DNA of 64,000 nt from Pithys albifrons albifrons (GCF_047495875.1 NC_092459.1:36241634-36305633), one strand, 5' to 3'. Shown: positions 25,740 through 37,806, counted from the stretch's first letter. Notes: a model not told the origin generated them from the letters alone. Program-made: numbers and translations.

Positions 25740-25944
25740 ACAGTCCCGAGGACTTCGCTGTCACTGTCCAAGCTCGCTTGGCCATGGCAGATGGACCTTA
25801 GGACTTAAACAGTGGGGCCAGTTCTGTGCATGCTGTGCCTCACCTAAAAAATCCACTGCACAGGCTGGAAGGGCACACCCACGTGGGGAGAGCCCTGCCC
25901 AAATCTGCGTTCGCCAAGTCTGGCCATGCATACAAATAAAAATC

Positions 25945-28605
25945 CCCAGTATGCCTGTTTGTTCAAAGTTTACCCAAACTATCCAAACTTGCTGATGTTC
26001 AAAGTAAGACTAAGACTGCAAGGGAAAACCTTTCAGAAGACCTAATTCTTCACACTGGAACATGGCTACCAGGACTTTTTGTGTATTTACACAGAACAGA
26101 ATTGGATTCTAGGAGTCCAGTCTTGGAAAATGGATGTTCCTCTACCTTTTCCTCAAGACCAAATAAAATTTTTCTTATTCTGACAAAAGCAGAGCATGAC
26201 AGAACTCTGTTATGTGCCATCATGCTGCAGGAGGAGAGGCCAAGGGCTGCCTACGAACCCTACAACAAAAGGCTATTCCTTTCCCTGTGCCAGCTTTTGC
26301 ATTGCCCGTTTATGGAACCGTGGCATGGACAACACCCCAAAACCACCTGCATCACAGGACAATCGTAAACAAAGAGAACAACTTCACTGTAAGAAATGGA
26401 CTGAAGTTGCTGGGGAGGACAATAGGCACCTGTGGAAGGAACATGGAAAAGTTTGGAGCCAAGCAAAGCATTTCTAGCATTCATGTTTACCACTGCCACC
26501 TTGCCCTACCCCCACACATGTACATACTCCCCATAGCACTCAAGTCTGTTCTGCACTTTGAATTCGTTTGCTGCTGAGTGCGGTAGTCAGCCCTTTCATG
26601 TTATTTTAGAGCAGACTGTAAGACTTTGGTCCTATAAAGTTCTCCTGTGACATTACTGACCTTGTTACTCTTTACGCTACTCCAGCTTCCATAAGAAAGA
26701 AAAAAGTAGTTAAAAAATTCTCAAGTGATTCAAACAAGTACTGTGTTCATCTTCAGAAATAACTGGCATCACCTTGAGATCAAAATATCTGCCCCATCGC
26801 TACAGACTTTATAGCTTCAAATTCTACATAGATAACACTTCAACTGCACAGTAAATTTTTTTCCAACAAAAGTAATAATGAAAGGCACTAGAAATATTTG
26901 CAGCAGGCAGCCAGTACGAATTACTACTTTCCTTGCAAGCTATTTTCATTAAATTAGCCTTGATAGCATCATAATTTGTTGAGGTAGGAAACAATAAAAA
27001 TTAGCAAGTCATGACAGTCTAGGGAGGGAAGGAGAGAAGTAAAGAAGCAATATTTACCCCTTGAAAGTAGGAGTTGCAAAGAAAAACAAGAACCATTACA
27101 CTGATTAAGTAACATGCTGGTTGCTGTACAAGTGAACTTGTGCACTGCGTTTGTAATCTTGTATTCTGCTTTAACAACTGGGGCTAGACAAAACAACTGG
27201 ACTGTAGCTGTACAACACTGCATGCCAGACCTTACTTGCTTTGATCTCACAGAATGGTAAAAATTTTTAAGAGAAAGTTTAGAGATGATTTCAATGATGT
27301 TCACAGCTTTATAAGCTTGGAATTTGCTGGTTGGTGCATTAAGCATTACTCACTTTCTGAACAAAGTGGAAAGTTAACACAAATTGGCATATGACTAACT
27401 GTCCAAGAAAGAGATTACTGAATGAATCACTGACTCTACTTTTAGTCTAATAATAAGACAAATGAAGAGGACCAAGAAGGGGAAAAAGACAAACAAAAAA
27501 TTTCCTTGCAGAGTGCTTAAATTTGCATTGCCCATGATTTTCCAGCTGTGACAAACTACGCATACATTTTATAATTTACCATGAGTTTAATACAGGGGTT
27601 AGCTTACTGATGGGCCCCATGATTACTTCTCACCACCACTCAATTTGGATTTCTGTAAGAAAAATTTTGCTTCACACTTTTCCCTGGTATGCATTTAATA
27701 AGTTACAGGAATAAAGGAAGAGATTGGAAATTAAGTTAAATTGCCAAGTTGGCAAGGTACAGGTTCCACACACGGAAGTACCTCAGGCACAGCAGATACC
27801 TGAAATTGACCTGAAGTAGAATTCAGGTTTCCCAGCTCAGAAGGACATAACCAAAACCTTGCCAGTTAAGTTCTGGTGAAAGGTTTGCCTAATTCACGTG
27901 ATCAGCATTCAGCTTTGCATAAAATCACGCCTGCTGCTGCTCGGGAACACAGGAAAATGGTGGCAGAACCATCCCCCTCGCAAACAACAGCCATCTGGCT
28001 CCAGCAGTCTTGTGGGGTGATGCTACGTGCAGCAACTCCAGGGGATTTGGGTTTGCCCCTCAGCAAACTGCATCCCTACTGCTCCACCTGTCTTTCCTGT
28101 TCTAGCTTTGCTGCTCTTTGGACCTCTGGTCTTACTCATCAAATTACCTAGGAAAATCAGCCAGGGTTAAGAAAATGGTAACATTGGCAGGTACTAGGTT
28201 AGAAAGCTGAATCAGCTCAGCAAAACACAATAAGCACATGGCCAAGCAGGACCACCAAGTGGCAGAAGGTGTTATCACCTTGTAACTTCACTCACTCGTT
28301 ATGAAGGATGAAGTTAGACTCCCTCCCTCACCTGAGTAAATTCAAGCCACTCTGGTCATCTGCTGAACCCATAACTCAACACTGTTTGCCATCATACCCA
28401 GGGTGATAAAAGGTTGCAAGGAGATCTGAGGGTCTCAGATTGCAGCCACATGGTTCAAAAAACTCTCCACAGTCATCAAGTCTACTCATTGTCTCAGATG
28501 TAACAGGCTTAAAATTCACAAGGGTTCATCACATCTGGGAGATTGGTGACAGAACCCGGTTGCATGAGGCCAGGAGAAGCCAGAATAAGGTGGAAAGCAG
28601 AACAG
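25945..28605. other. Anonymous non-coding DNA
   Basis: No gene, RNA gene or transposon recognised. The longest frames (minus 26969-27346, plus 26212-26577) have no motif. Compatible with intron or intergenic DNA. Confidence 0.55.
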
Positions 28606-29005
28606 TTACAGAATCACAGAATGTCTGGGGTTGGAAGGACTCTGAAGGACTTTGACAATCACCTAGATCCAATTGCCCTGCCATGGGCAGGGACACCTTC
28701 CAGCAGACCCATGCTTAAACTCCCATTCAGCTTGGCCTTGAACACTTACAGGGATGGGGCATCTGCAGCTTCTCTGGGCAACCTGTTCCAATGTTTCACC
28801 ACCTTCACAGCAAACAATTTATTCCTAATATCTAATCTGAACCTACCTTGTTTCAGTCATTTAAATATTTGCAGGAGATAGAATTTTTGCATTCTGTTAA
28901 CATGCAAGAGGCATTTGATTGACTTCTGCTTTCCTCTAACCCTTTTCAATTGGCTGTTGCCAAAATTAAACATCCCAAATCTCTCATGCCCCAGAGAGCA
29001 AGCTC
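28606..29005 (-). mobile_element. CR1 LINE 3' end, diverged
   Basis: Reversed CR1 tail (CAGAATCACAGAATG then GGGGTTGGAAGGACTC) followed by the GCCATGGGCAGGGACACC block, CAGCTTGGCCTTGAACACTTAC, and the CTCTGGGCAACCTGTTCC and TTCCTAATATCTAATC blocks. Identity is clear to about 28860. Farther on only fragments remain, such as AAATTAAACATCCC near 28965, matching the usual 'ctgaacaacccc' region, so the 5' limit near 29005 is approximate. The many substitutions and indels mark it as one of the older CR1 copies in the window. Confidence 0.85.
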
Positions 29006-32000
29006 CTACTGCCAAGCTACAGGTTAGGCTGGGCAAGGGCTGCTAATAGTTTTCTGCAGAGCTGCCACACTGCTAAAGCAAGACGAGAATGACCTTCAGG
29101 AGGTGAGGCATGATGCTGTGATGGTCAGAGCCTTTTGGGCACCAGACATCCCATGGTCAGCTCTACATCTTTTAACAAGTTTTGGTTTAATTTGACTCAG
29201 GTCCTTGACAAACTCTGCAGTAAACTTAACACACACAAAACTAGCCCTACACATACAGTGAATAATTTCCTGCCAATTTAGCTTTCACCACTGGCCCACT
29301 GTGGGATGAGACAGGTGCCAGGGAAAGCAAAGGCAAGGAGACAAGATGCCGAGTAGAATTAAAGTCTCAAAATTCAGTAGCAATACTGTCAGCTTCCCTT
29401 CGCAGGTCCAGCCTTCAGTGATTCTGGACACAAATCCCACTTCTGCATCAACAGAGTTCAAAGTATGGATGTGATTTAGACACATTATTCATTTGCTGTG
29501 ATCCAACTCTCATGACACTTTTGATGGCAAGATTTTCTAAAGACAAGGTGAATCAGACTGTTGAACCTACATCCTCTTGGAATCTGAATGACTACTGACA
29601 CCTTATTTTGCAGTCATTACTGACTATTCTGTGAACTTACTAAGAACTGCCCATAAATAAATCTCCCTTAGCTGGAAGTCAGCCTTTTCTGCAATACTGA
29701 TCTGAAAATAGTAAAATCTTATTGTTGCCATGTAACAAACAACTGGATTTTCATGTGTTTCAAAGTTTTGTTTCCACAGGCTTCTGAGCCTCTATTTTTA
29801 GTGTGCCTCTCCCAGTAAGAGGCTACAAGACAAAGACTCTCCATCACAGTCTGGTTACACAAGAAACTGACAAACACATCCAAGGTATTTCAGCACAACC
29901 CAAATTAACTACATAAATATATTTAAATATTTAGTGGTAAAAGATGCCCTTGACAATGAGAGAGCTGGGATAGGTCTAGATTTTCTGAGATTTGTGCCAG
30001 AATGGCTTTTGTAAAAAGCACACTGCTTTTAAAATAGAGTAAGAAGAAACAAAGAACCATCCCATCCTTATAAGGAATAACTTACCACTGTAAATACTGT
30101 AAGAGAGAAAGTAAACATGAAGGCTTCATAAATGTTGGAATTTTCACTCTAATAGGGAAGAAAATACTAGCTCTGCCTCATTTATACTCTTTAAATCTGT
30201 ATAACACAGGCAACTTGAAAACAGATAACAAGACTGAATATTAATGCAGCAATTAAGGAGACTACCATTAAAAGTACAATACCCTGAAAAAAGAATTAAA
30301 ATTTGATATACTGTAACACCAGGAAGGGCATGCTCTGCTTACATAAAAACAAGATAACCTCATGTTCTACAAGGCACAGTTTCAAACAAATACGTGCTAT
30401 AGGCTGTTTCACTACATTGAACAAAGGGCAGAATCTTTACAAAAATATTTCAGCCTCACAGATAAGCAGTTAAAAGGATTTGAAAACTATTACTTTTTAA
30501 AAGAGAGAGACAGAGAGACAGAGAAATAGAAGAATTGAATAGATCACTTTCTGACTTGCCCTTTTTTCAGTATCACTTTCAGTACTGGAAGGCGTGCATT
30601 TCCTTCCAGGTAGCAAAAGACACATCCTACAGTTGTCATTTATTCTTCAAACCCTATTTTCTGTTTACTTTTCCCCTCCAGATCCTTTGATCCCAGCTCA
30701 AACAGCAATACAGGTCACTTGGCAGTCTTACTGTCCCTCTCTTTACCAGATTGGAAAAGAGGTGGAGAACAGCAGCTCGGCAAGATGAGGTAGTGTGCCA
30801 AGTCTTCCCCCACTCGACATAAATAGATTATATTTTCCAGATGCGCATCTCTGACATCGAGGCTAAGTATCGGCAATATTCTGCGGTGAAATGCAAAACA
30901 CTGAGGAAGGGACAGGAGACGGGAAGACTTCAGCAGTGTAAGCAGGGGTAGAGTATAGGTTTCCTTTGGAGGATACAAGATCTTCACTGTTGCACAGCAA
31001 ATCACTAAATTTTCCATAAATTTAAAAAAAAAATCCCAAGGTAATATTTTCCAACCTTTTGCTAAGAGCAGGGGCCAAAACCACGTTTTAAAGGTCTTTC
31101 ACAGTTTTATTATTAGAAGTAGAAACCCTACTGATACTGATGAGTCATTTGTATTGGCGGAAACCAAGAACACCCATTTTCTTCATGTGTTACAAAGTTC
31201 TCAATGTGGTTTTCAATACATTACTGGTCAAAGTAGTTGACTAAAAACAAAACAAGTGACATGAACTCACCTTGTTGTTATTAAACCCTATTTTACACCA
31301 GCCGATTTTGTTTATCACACTTTCACAGATCGCTTATTTTTCACCCCATTCCACAAGAAAAACACACAAAAGGAAAGGACGAGTCTAAACTCTGTGACAG
31401 TAAATCCAGAACTGCAGATGGCTAATTCATTCCACTTCTCAAAGGCTTTTGTGATCAACTGAGAAAGGAGGGAAGAGAAAAAAAAACAAACCAAAACAAA
31501 AACAAACAACCCCACAGCAAGATCAGTTAAAAATCATCAGTCAGCAGAAGCTGTCGCTTTAAGATCCTTATGAGTAATCAGAATAGAGTCTGTAAATAAA
31601 GAAGCAGTTGTACAAGAGCATGAGCAGATGAAGGAATCCTTTCAAGCTAGCAGCCAGCGATGTTGCCACACAGGAGATAAAAAACAGATTAAGAAATAGT
31701 AAGATTCTGAAAATTAAGGATAGCTAAAACCAGGTTTTCAAAGCTTAATAAGAATTCCTTGCTGGCTTTAAAAAAGATTTCTGCCATAAAAAGGAAGCTG
31801 GGAGACTACGGCTTGCATTTGGAAAAGGAAAATACAATTCATAGGCTAGACTTGCCCTGTGCAAATTTGGAACAATGCTGGGGGGGGGATGTTTGGTTTA
31901 ATAACATCCCATTCACACGCACCAAAAAACCCCAAAACCCAACAACAACGACAAAAAAACCCCAACACAAATCCTAGCACACACACAAAAAAAGAAAAAA

Positions 32001-32220
32001 ACCAAAAACGAAATTTAGCCTGCTGAACATCCATAGCATCTATCTAGATGCGCTTCGAGCACAACCTCTGCAGCGGTGCAATGAACTTTAACTTATGCAC
32101 GTAGAGGAATGGCAGCCGGGCAAAATGACAGTGTATTTTGATGTTACAGGGGAAGAAAACCACAGCAAAGCAGTGACCGGAGAACTGAAAATAACCTTTG
32201 CACAGCGGCTCGGCAGTGGC
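29006..32220. other. Anonymous AT-rich DNA with low-complexity runs
   Basis: No recognised exon. Low-complexity pieces are an AGAGAGACAG run at about 30500-30528, a G9 run at about 31881-31889 and a long A/C-rich stretch (31918-32010). If the minus-strand gene predicted from the CpG island is real, this is intron. Confidence 0.5.
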
Positions 32221-32224
32221 GGTC

Positions 32225-32305
32225 TCTCCGCCCGCGCCTCCCATTGTGGATACTTTATAGCCAGGGTAGCTCCGAGCTGCACCAGACACGTGAGTCAGCA
32301 AGAGC
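32225..32305 (-). promoter_or_regulatory. Candidate minus-strand TATA promoter with MARE/E-box
   Basis: On the minus strand, TGCTGACTCACGTG (plus 32287-32300) combines a MAF/NRF2-type half-site with a CACGTG E-box. About 30 bases downstream is a good TATA box, TATAAAGTA (plus 32251-32259). A start would fall near 32225. Local GC and CpG rise sharply against an AT-rich background (for example CCGCCCGCGCC near 32229). It lies about 5 kb downstream of the island's minus-strand donor, so it could be an alternative promoter of the same gene. A minus frame of 96 codons (32044-32334) spans the site but its ATGs precede the predicted start. Evidence is motif-only. Confidence 0.35.
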
Positions 32306-32319
32306 GGCTCGTAGGAAAC

Positions 32320-35300
32320 TGCTGACATGTTCAATCGCTCTCACACACACCGAACACACCTACCCACTAAATAAAAAACAGGCTGCATGCAAATCGGGGT
32401 GAAGGAACACCTCCACACCTACGGTTCCTGTTTTCCTAGTTCAGGTTTAAATTTTAAAGCGATCGCCAATAAAAAATTTAAAGGGAAAAAAAAGAAAAAA
32501 ACCCCATTGGATGTCAGCTATAATAAGTAGCTATGATTAAGTCTCAAGGGTCATTTTGTTTATTTAAGCTGCCTTTCCTCTTTACAAAGAACAAAACTGC
32601 TGCTCCAAAACCCAGAAGTCCTGCTTGGTGACAGCGGCAAAGAGTTCCTGTTTTTCTCAGCGGAGAGACTCCTTTTGAACCTGTGCACCAAAACCCACGT
32701 ACCCATCACAGCCTGGCTGAGTGTTTCCAAAGATCATGAGCAAAAAAACAAACACCCAAAAAACAAAAAAACAAACCACCAACAAAAAACAACTTCAGGC
32801 TTTTATTGCAATTCCTACTATGGATACACTGGAAATTCTCGTGTTTTTTGTTCCTAACAGCTTTTCAAACATCTTACTGGGTTGATACTACAGCAGAGAA
32901 AGACGTATGCAAATGATAGGTCTTAGGAATACATCTGGGAGGATCCGACACTTTTAGGTCACCTTTTAAACTACAAAGAAGAAAAGGGCATATCTCAGGT
33001 TCTGGTGTCTCTTGCCCTTGCAGCCACCACCACTACTCCTCCTCCGTTTCCTCTAAGGCACTGATTCTGGAGTGTCCCACCTGGCTCTGAGGGCAGGTCT
33101 GCACCAGCAGGTGTGTAAACTGCAAAGCAGGAGGGACGAGGGGTTATACACAGAGAGGGTGCGGACCTGGCAGCCCCCTCAAAGCGGGAGGGACGAGGGG
33201 TTATACACAGAGGGGGTGCGGATCTGGCAGCCCCCTCACCCACACAGCAGCTGCAGTTCAGCCCCCACCACATTAGAAGCTTTCACAGACAACCTTTGTG
33301 AAGCCAAACAGGGACACATCTATTGATCTGCTGAGATGTCTGTGCAGCGCAGCTGATGTTCTTCAGGTTGTTGCTGTGGCTCCTTCTGTATGAAGATCAA
33401 TACAATCAAGCAGAGGAGTCTTCTGAACCTGATTTTTGACAGATCAAAGTTTTCTTTGTACGGTTTCTGTCGTACATTTAAACTTTTAGTTATAGGGGTT
33501 TCCCCAAACTTATTCCCTCATTCCTTTTCATTTACCTGTTCTGAACATGTGGTTGCTCTTTGATCATTAGTTGTAGTAACTCAGGAGCTGTGAGTTCATC
33601 ACTGGTCATAGAGGCATTTGTATACATTCCTCTGCTACCCTACTTTAAAATTGTAATTCATAGTCCAAGAGTGACATAGTTAGTGCTCTTTTCAATCCAC
33701 TACAAAGACGTTTCTGCCTATCTAAAAAGCAAAATGAGCACATTGCAACTCAGCTGGCTATATTCATACACTTTACGTCTTCTTGATACAAGCTTCAAAT
33801 GAATGTGTAATGTTCAGACAGCTGCCAAGCTTAGTATCTTTTGGCTGAATTTAAAGGAATGATGACCATTTTTTGTAAAAACCTGAATGGGTAGTTTGAG
33901 CACCATTCTGGAAAACCTGAGGGAGTTACTGGGAGCACAACTCTTCTACCTGTTCATCTACTACAACAAAATCATTTAGGCACCAAGTGAAATATCAGTA
34001 AAGAACTGCAATATTGGAACAATACTCTCACGCATTCTCTTAAAGCATCTATAGTCAGAAGGAACACTTGAAAGCAGGAGGACTAACTTGGACTTGGAGA
34101 AAGGGCAAAGTTTAAATCTGAATTTTCTTCATCACATCAGCTGAATGATTGATTCATTTCCCCTAACAGTTCAACTGAGAAACCACTAATACACAACCAT
34201 CACATGCAAAATCAATTGAGCTGGAGATTGAGACCCAGAGGTAAAAGACTGAAGGATGCATGCCTTCAAATTCTAAGTCAGATCTTCTCAACATTACAGG
34301 TATGTTCTAAGTGTAAACTAAGAAGCCATGAAGAAAGCATTCCTTTGAGTAAAAAGGCACATACATTTTGATTTAAATATATAAACCATGTTCATGCCAC
34401 CTAAATTAAAACTACAAGAGACTCTGTTCACATCACACAATAAATGTTATTCAATTTCACAAAATGTTTATTACATAAAAATGTCATTACTACTGAAATT
34501 ATTAATTTGCATATATTAATGTTATACATTTCATTTTTCAGCTTAGTGCCATAAATGTTTGTTAACTATGCTGTAAAAGGTCTCCTCCTTATCTGTGCAT
34601 ATGTGAAGTCTCACCCAAAAAGAATGTCACAGGCACACAATGAGAAAATATCTATTTCTATTCTTTATAAAAAATCAAACACAAACTGCTGATTTTTTAT
34701 TACATTTTTTCAGGGAAAACCTTGAGGAAAATAACTAATTGGCAATCATACTGAAACCTCATTAAGAAAAACAGCTATTGCACTTCAGAACAGAAAATTA
34801 AGCAATGGAAGTTTTAAAATAAGCAAAGGCAAGCAACTTCTGTCACATAGTCCACACTACACATCAGCTACACGGGGCTATATTTTCAACTCCTTGTCAT
34901 TTATTACACACATACAGAAAGAGAGATGCAAGATTGCTATAAAGTATAGTGATTTTATTATTTCAATGAGTATCTGAAGCCTTTTACAATGTCAAAGATT
35001 TACCAAAATCTCCTCATGTTGGGAGCATCGCATCAATGGCTACTTATTGTGTTTTGAATAGTTATCTTCAGCTAGCAGCTCGGGTTTTATGCCTAACTTT
35101 CCTTGCTGTCCAGCACAGAAAAGTGAACAACCAGTGTTTTCTTGCTGCAAAGAAGGTAGGTGGGATGCCTTTCTCTCCTTCATCAGTAGTGCATTCTTAC
35201 CAGCATGCACATTACCAGCAACAGATGTTCCAGATGTGCCCCTGGGTCAGAAAAGGACTAGGAATACCTGTCCTAGTACTGTTTCCAGTGCGAGATACCC

Positions 35301-36530
35301 AGGCATAAACAATTGCTGTTGATTATCAACTGGGGACCTGTCAGCATGTGCATGAGTCATGTATTTGCTGCGCGCATCTTCCCCATCCACTCTTCATAGT
35401 GCTAAAAGTTTTTAAAAATTTTACTTGTTTAACCACAAGTCACAAAGCAGACTTGCTCAGCACTGTCCAGAAATGCACACTCTGCTTCTGTAAAGCAATT
35501 CTGCAAAAGATCTCTAAATATCTTGACAACCACCCTCTCTCCAAAATCACTAGGGACCTTTCTTGCCCACTTCACAGCTCACTGTACTGGCATACATCTG
35601 TTTGAACAGCTCGTCCAGTGTTACAGAAGAGACTAACAAGAAAACAAAACCTATGATCCTGATTTTTCAGTTCTCTGCTTTTCCAATTAGTCACGGCTTC
35701 CTTCCATTCCTTGCAGAACACCTTCAGAAGAGCCTTTGAAGTTGGAGGGTCAAATGTGAAAAACGTTGCTGAAAGCACAGGTTCAGTACACCACAGGGAA
35801 GTACAACACCAATCCATTTTGCTGCACAAGTGCCCAGATCCCAGTGACAGGGGGCAGGCGGGTGGATACAAAAGGCAACGCAGGCTTTTAAAAGAGCAAG
35901 CCCACATCTGAAGTGGAATTTTATTTCTATTTGTCAGATGTAGAGCTCCTAGACTAGTGGTTTAAAGCTGTTGTCTACAGAGCTGTTGTAGCAACAGCGT
36001 AACACATCATCTTATCATTTTATTCTATCCATCTCATCAAACGCAATTATCTCAAATTTCAGTATTTACATACCTGAAAAAGTCAATTTACCCAAGCATC
36101 ACCACCCTCCTCAAATTGCAAAGCATTCCACCAGCTACAGCAGAACGCCAGACAATTCCCAGTTCAAAAAAAACCCCGATTTGTTTCCAGCTCGAGCCTC
36201 AGAACACAAAATTAAAATATGCACAAGTTTAGCGACAGTTCCAAAGTCTCTGAAAACGGGCTTTCATCACGAAAACACTGACACGGCTTCAACTAGAGCA
36301 AACAGCAAAGCTGTAATTTCCCAATCTTTCCAACATCCTAAGAAGTATTTCTAATCAGATGTCGTCCCTGCCTCACGTTTATTATTGAAGACTGAAACCC
36401 AGCGTTTACTCCGCAGCCTCCGGGGCTTCAGCAACAAGGGCACAATGATCTCACGGCAACTGAAGTGATTTAAGCAAGACACCCGCTGCATGACCAAAAT
36501 AGCCCGCTCCACAAAAGGAGAGGCACGATT
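32320..36530. other. Anonymous AT-rich non-coding DNA
   Basis: No exon or transposon recognised apart from the 57-bp duplication listed separately. A/C-rich low complexity lies at about 32736-32792. The very AT-rich stretch 34360-34560 contains an octamer-like TTTGCATAT and several TAAT cores and may be a regulatory element, but one sequence cannot show this. Confidence 0.5.
33124..33237. repeat. 57-bp tandem duplication, two copies
   Basis: Copy one is 33124-33180 and copy two 33181-33237, with no gap and equal length. They differ at only three positions, all transitions (A/G, A/G, C/T). Because 57 is divisible by three, all frames stay open across it and the minus frame 32995-33273 shows a 19-residue repeat (EGAARSAPPLCITPRPSRF type). 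The frame has no other support as coding, so I read it as a two-copy minisatellite. Confidence 0.9.
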
Positions 36531-37440
36531 TCACACTCAGCCTCCTCCGTGACAGCCAGCGTCTCCGCGGCGCGCTGCCCTGCCCGCACGCTGCGCCTCC
36601 ACCATCCCAGAAACTGTTCCCGGAGTTCGCATCCCTCTCCGTACCGACGGAAACGGGGAGGAATGGGGGGCTCGGCGGGGCCGGCGCCCGCCCGAGCGGC
36701 CGCAGGTTGTGGCGGCGGCGGGGCCGGGGGAAGGCTGCGGGCCGGCCCCGGGCGGAGGGGCTGCCCCGCGGGTCCGGCCGTGCGGGCGGCGCGGCGCGGA
36801 GCGGAGCGCGGGAGAGTGCGCGCGGGCTCACGCACACTGGGGCGCCCGCTGCCCGCTCCCCGTTACGCAACGCGCGTATTTCCCACTTTAAGGAATAAGC
36901 ACTAAGCGCGCCTGTACAGCCCGCGGGGCTCCAGGAGCGCGGGTGCAGCCCCCCGCCGGACCCCGCGCAACAGCTGCTGTCCCTGGGAGGAGGAGCAGGA
37001 GGAGGAGGGGAAAGACCACGCTGCCCCCCCCGCCCGGCCAGCCTCCCCCCAAACTTCGGCCTCCCCACCCGTTCCCCTTCCCCAGCGGGGCTGCCGAGCC
37101 GCGGAACAGGCGCACTCACCTCGCCTCCGCGCAACTTTCGGGGGTCGCCCCTGTCGCTGCAGCCTGGGGGGGAGGTGGGAAGGAGGCAGTGGGGCAGGGT
37201 GGAGTGAGCCCGGGGCGGGGCGGTGGGGGGACTGTTACGGCTGAGGAGATTTGGGGAAGGGGGGGGTTGCTCTTCTTGTTGCTGCTGCTGTTGTTTCGGA
37301 AATTCTTATTAGTATTTCTCTGCGGTCAGAAACCTGCACCCTCCCCCCCCCAAATGAAAAAAAAAAACCCGACCCAGACGATCATCACATGGCGATTGCT
37401 TTGAACCAGCTGTTTCCAGAGCCAAAGTCTTGCGGAGAAA

Positions 37441-37572
37441 AATAAAGGGGGAAGGGAGGGAAGGAGGGGAGGGCTGGCAGGGGGGCCGGAGGAGGAGAGA
37501 AAGCCGCAGCGGAGGGAGGGCGGGTGGAGGGAGGGAGGGAGGGAGGGAAGGAGGGAGGCGGGGGGGGAAGGG
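37441..37572. repeat. Polypurine tract with GGGA repeats
   Basis: Almost uninterrupted G and A on the plus strand, with a block of GGGA repeats at about 37526-37550 and G runs up to 8 long near 37560. Such sequence can form G-quadruplexes on one strand or triplex DNA when supercoiled. On the minus strand it would be a CT-rich part of the predicted 5' UTR. Together with G-rich 37164-37265 it makes this part of the island highly structured and prone to sequencing gaps or length error. Confidence 0.85.
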
Positions 37573-37670
37573 GAGCGGCACCGCGGCAGGCTGTGTCGCT
37601 GCCGGAGCGGCACCCGGGGCCGGCGGCAGTGGCAGCCCCGGCCGGCAGAGGCGGAGGAAAGAAGGCGGCG

Positions 37671-37744
37671 CTGCTGTGCTGCTGCTGCTGCTGCCGCTGC
37701 CGCGGCCGCTGCTCCTGCCCGGCTGTGCCGCCGCCGCCGCCGCC
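37671..37744. repeat. Adjacent CTG/CAG and GCC/CGG triplet repeats
   Basis: A CTG-rich run at 37671-37701 (five uninterrupted CTG at the core) is followed 25 bases later by six GCC units at 37727-37744. On the minus strand they read as CGG then CAG repeats at the start of the predicted 5' UTR. Lengths are in the short, stable range, but both are the two triplet classes known for expansion and are likely polymorphic. Confidence 0.85.
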
Positions 37745-37806
37745 TCCGCGCCCCGGCCCAGCGCCGCCCCCGCCCCTCAATCGCTACATTGTTGACATTC
37801 GCAGGC

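Larger units (their letters stand above)
25568..25932 (+). mobile_element. SINE: tRNA-Gln-like head, 5S-rRNA-like segment and unidentified tail
   Basis: The element is bounded by the exact 12-bp direct repeat CAAATAAAAATC (25556-25567 and 25933-25944), a target-site duplication showing insertion by target-primed reverse transcription. From 5' to 3' it contains a tRNA-Gln(CUG)-like head (25575-25647), a linker, a 5S-rRNA-like segment with an internal deletion (25674-25739), and a tail of about 190 bases. The tail carries a perfect CCAAG-CTCG-CTTGG hairpin at 25768-25781. The tail does not look like CR1, so the partner LINE is unclear; an RTE-type LINE is possible. There is no long poly(A). The order tRNA then 5S is the reverse of what I know for AmnSINE1 (5S first), and the head is not that of the tRNA-Ile SINE described in zebra finch. 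No second copy was seen in this window. Confidence 0.75.
37121..37790 (-). ncRNA. Predicted untranslated first exon of a leftward gene
   Basis: On the minus strand the sequence CGAG|GTGAGTGCG at plus 37121/37120-37112 matches the splice-donor consensus almost perfectly, so an exon ending near 37120 is likely. A start near 37790 would sit just downstream of the TGACGTCA element at 37807-37814. The roughly 670-base exon would be GC-rich, with CGG and CAG repeats near its start, a CT-rich tract and an early ATGTGA (minimal upstream ORF) near 37391. No credible long coding frame begins in it, so the coding start is probably in a later exon to the left. The type is used for lack of a UTR class; the gene is unidentified and the start is inferred. 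Confidence 0.45.

Noticed and set aside
36451..37134. 227-codon minus-strand protein in the CpG island
   Set aside because: GC-rich DNA is poor in stop codons. The peptide is Pro/Arg/Ala/Gly-rich without motif, and the strong splice donor at 37120 would cut through its start.
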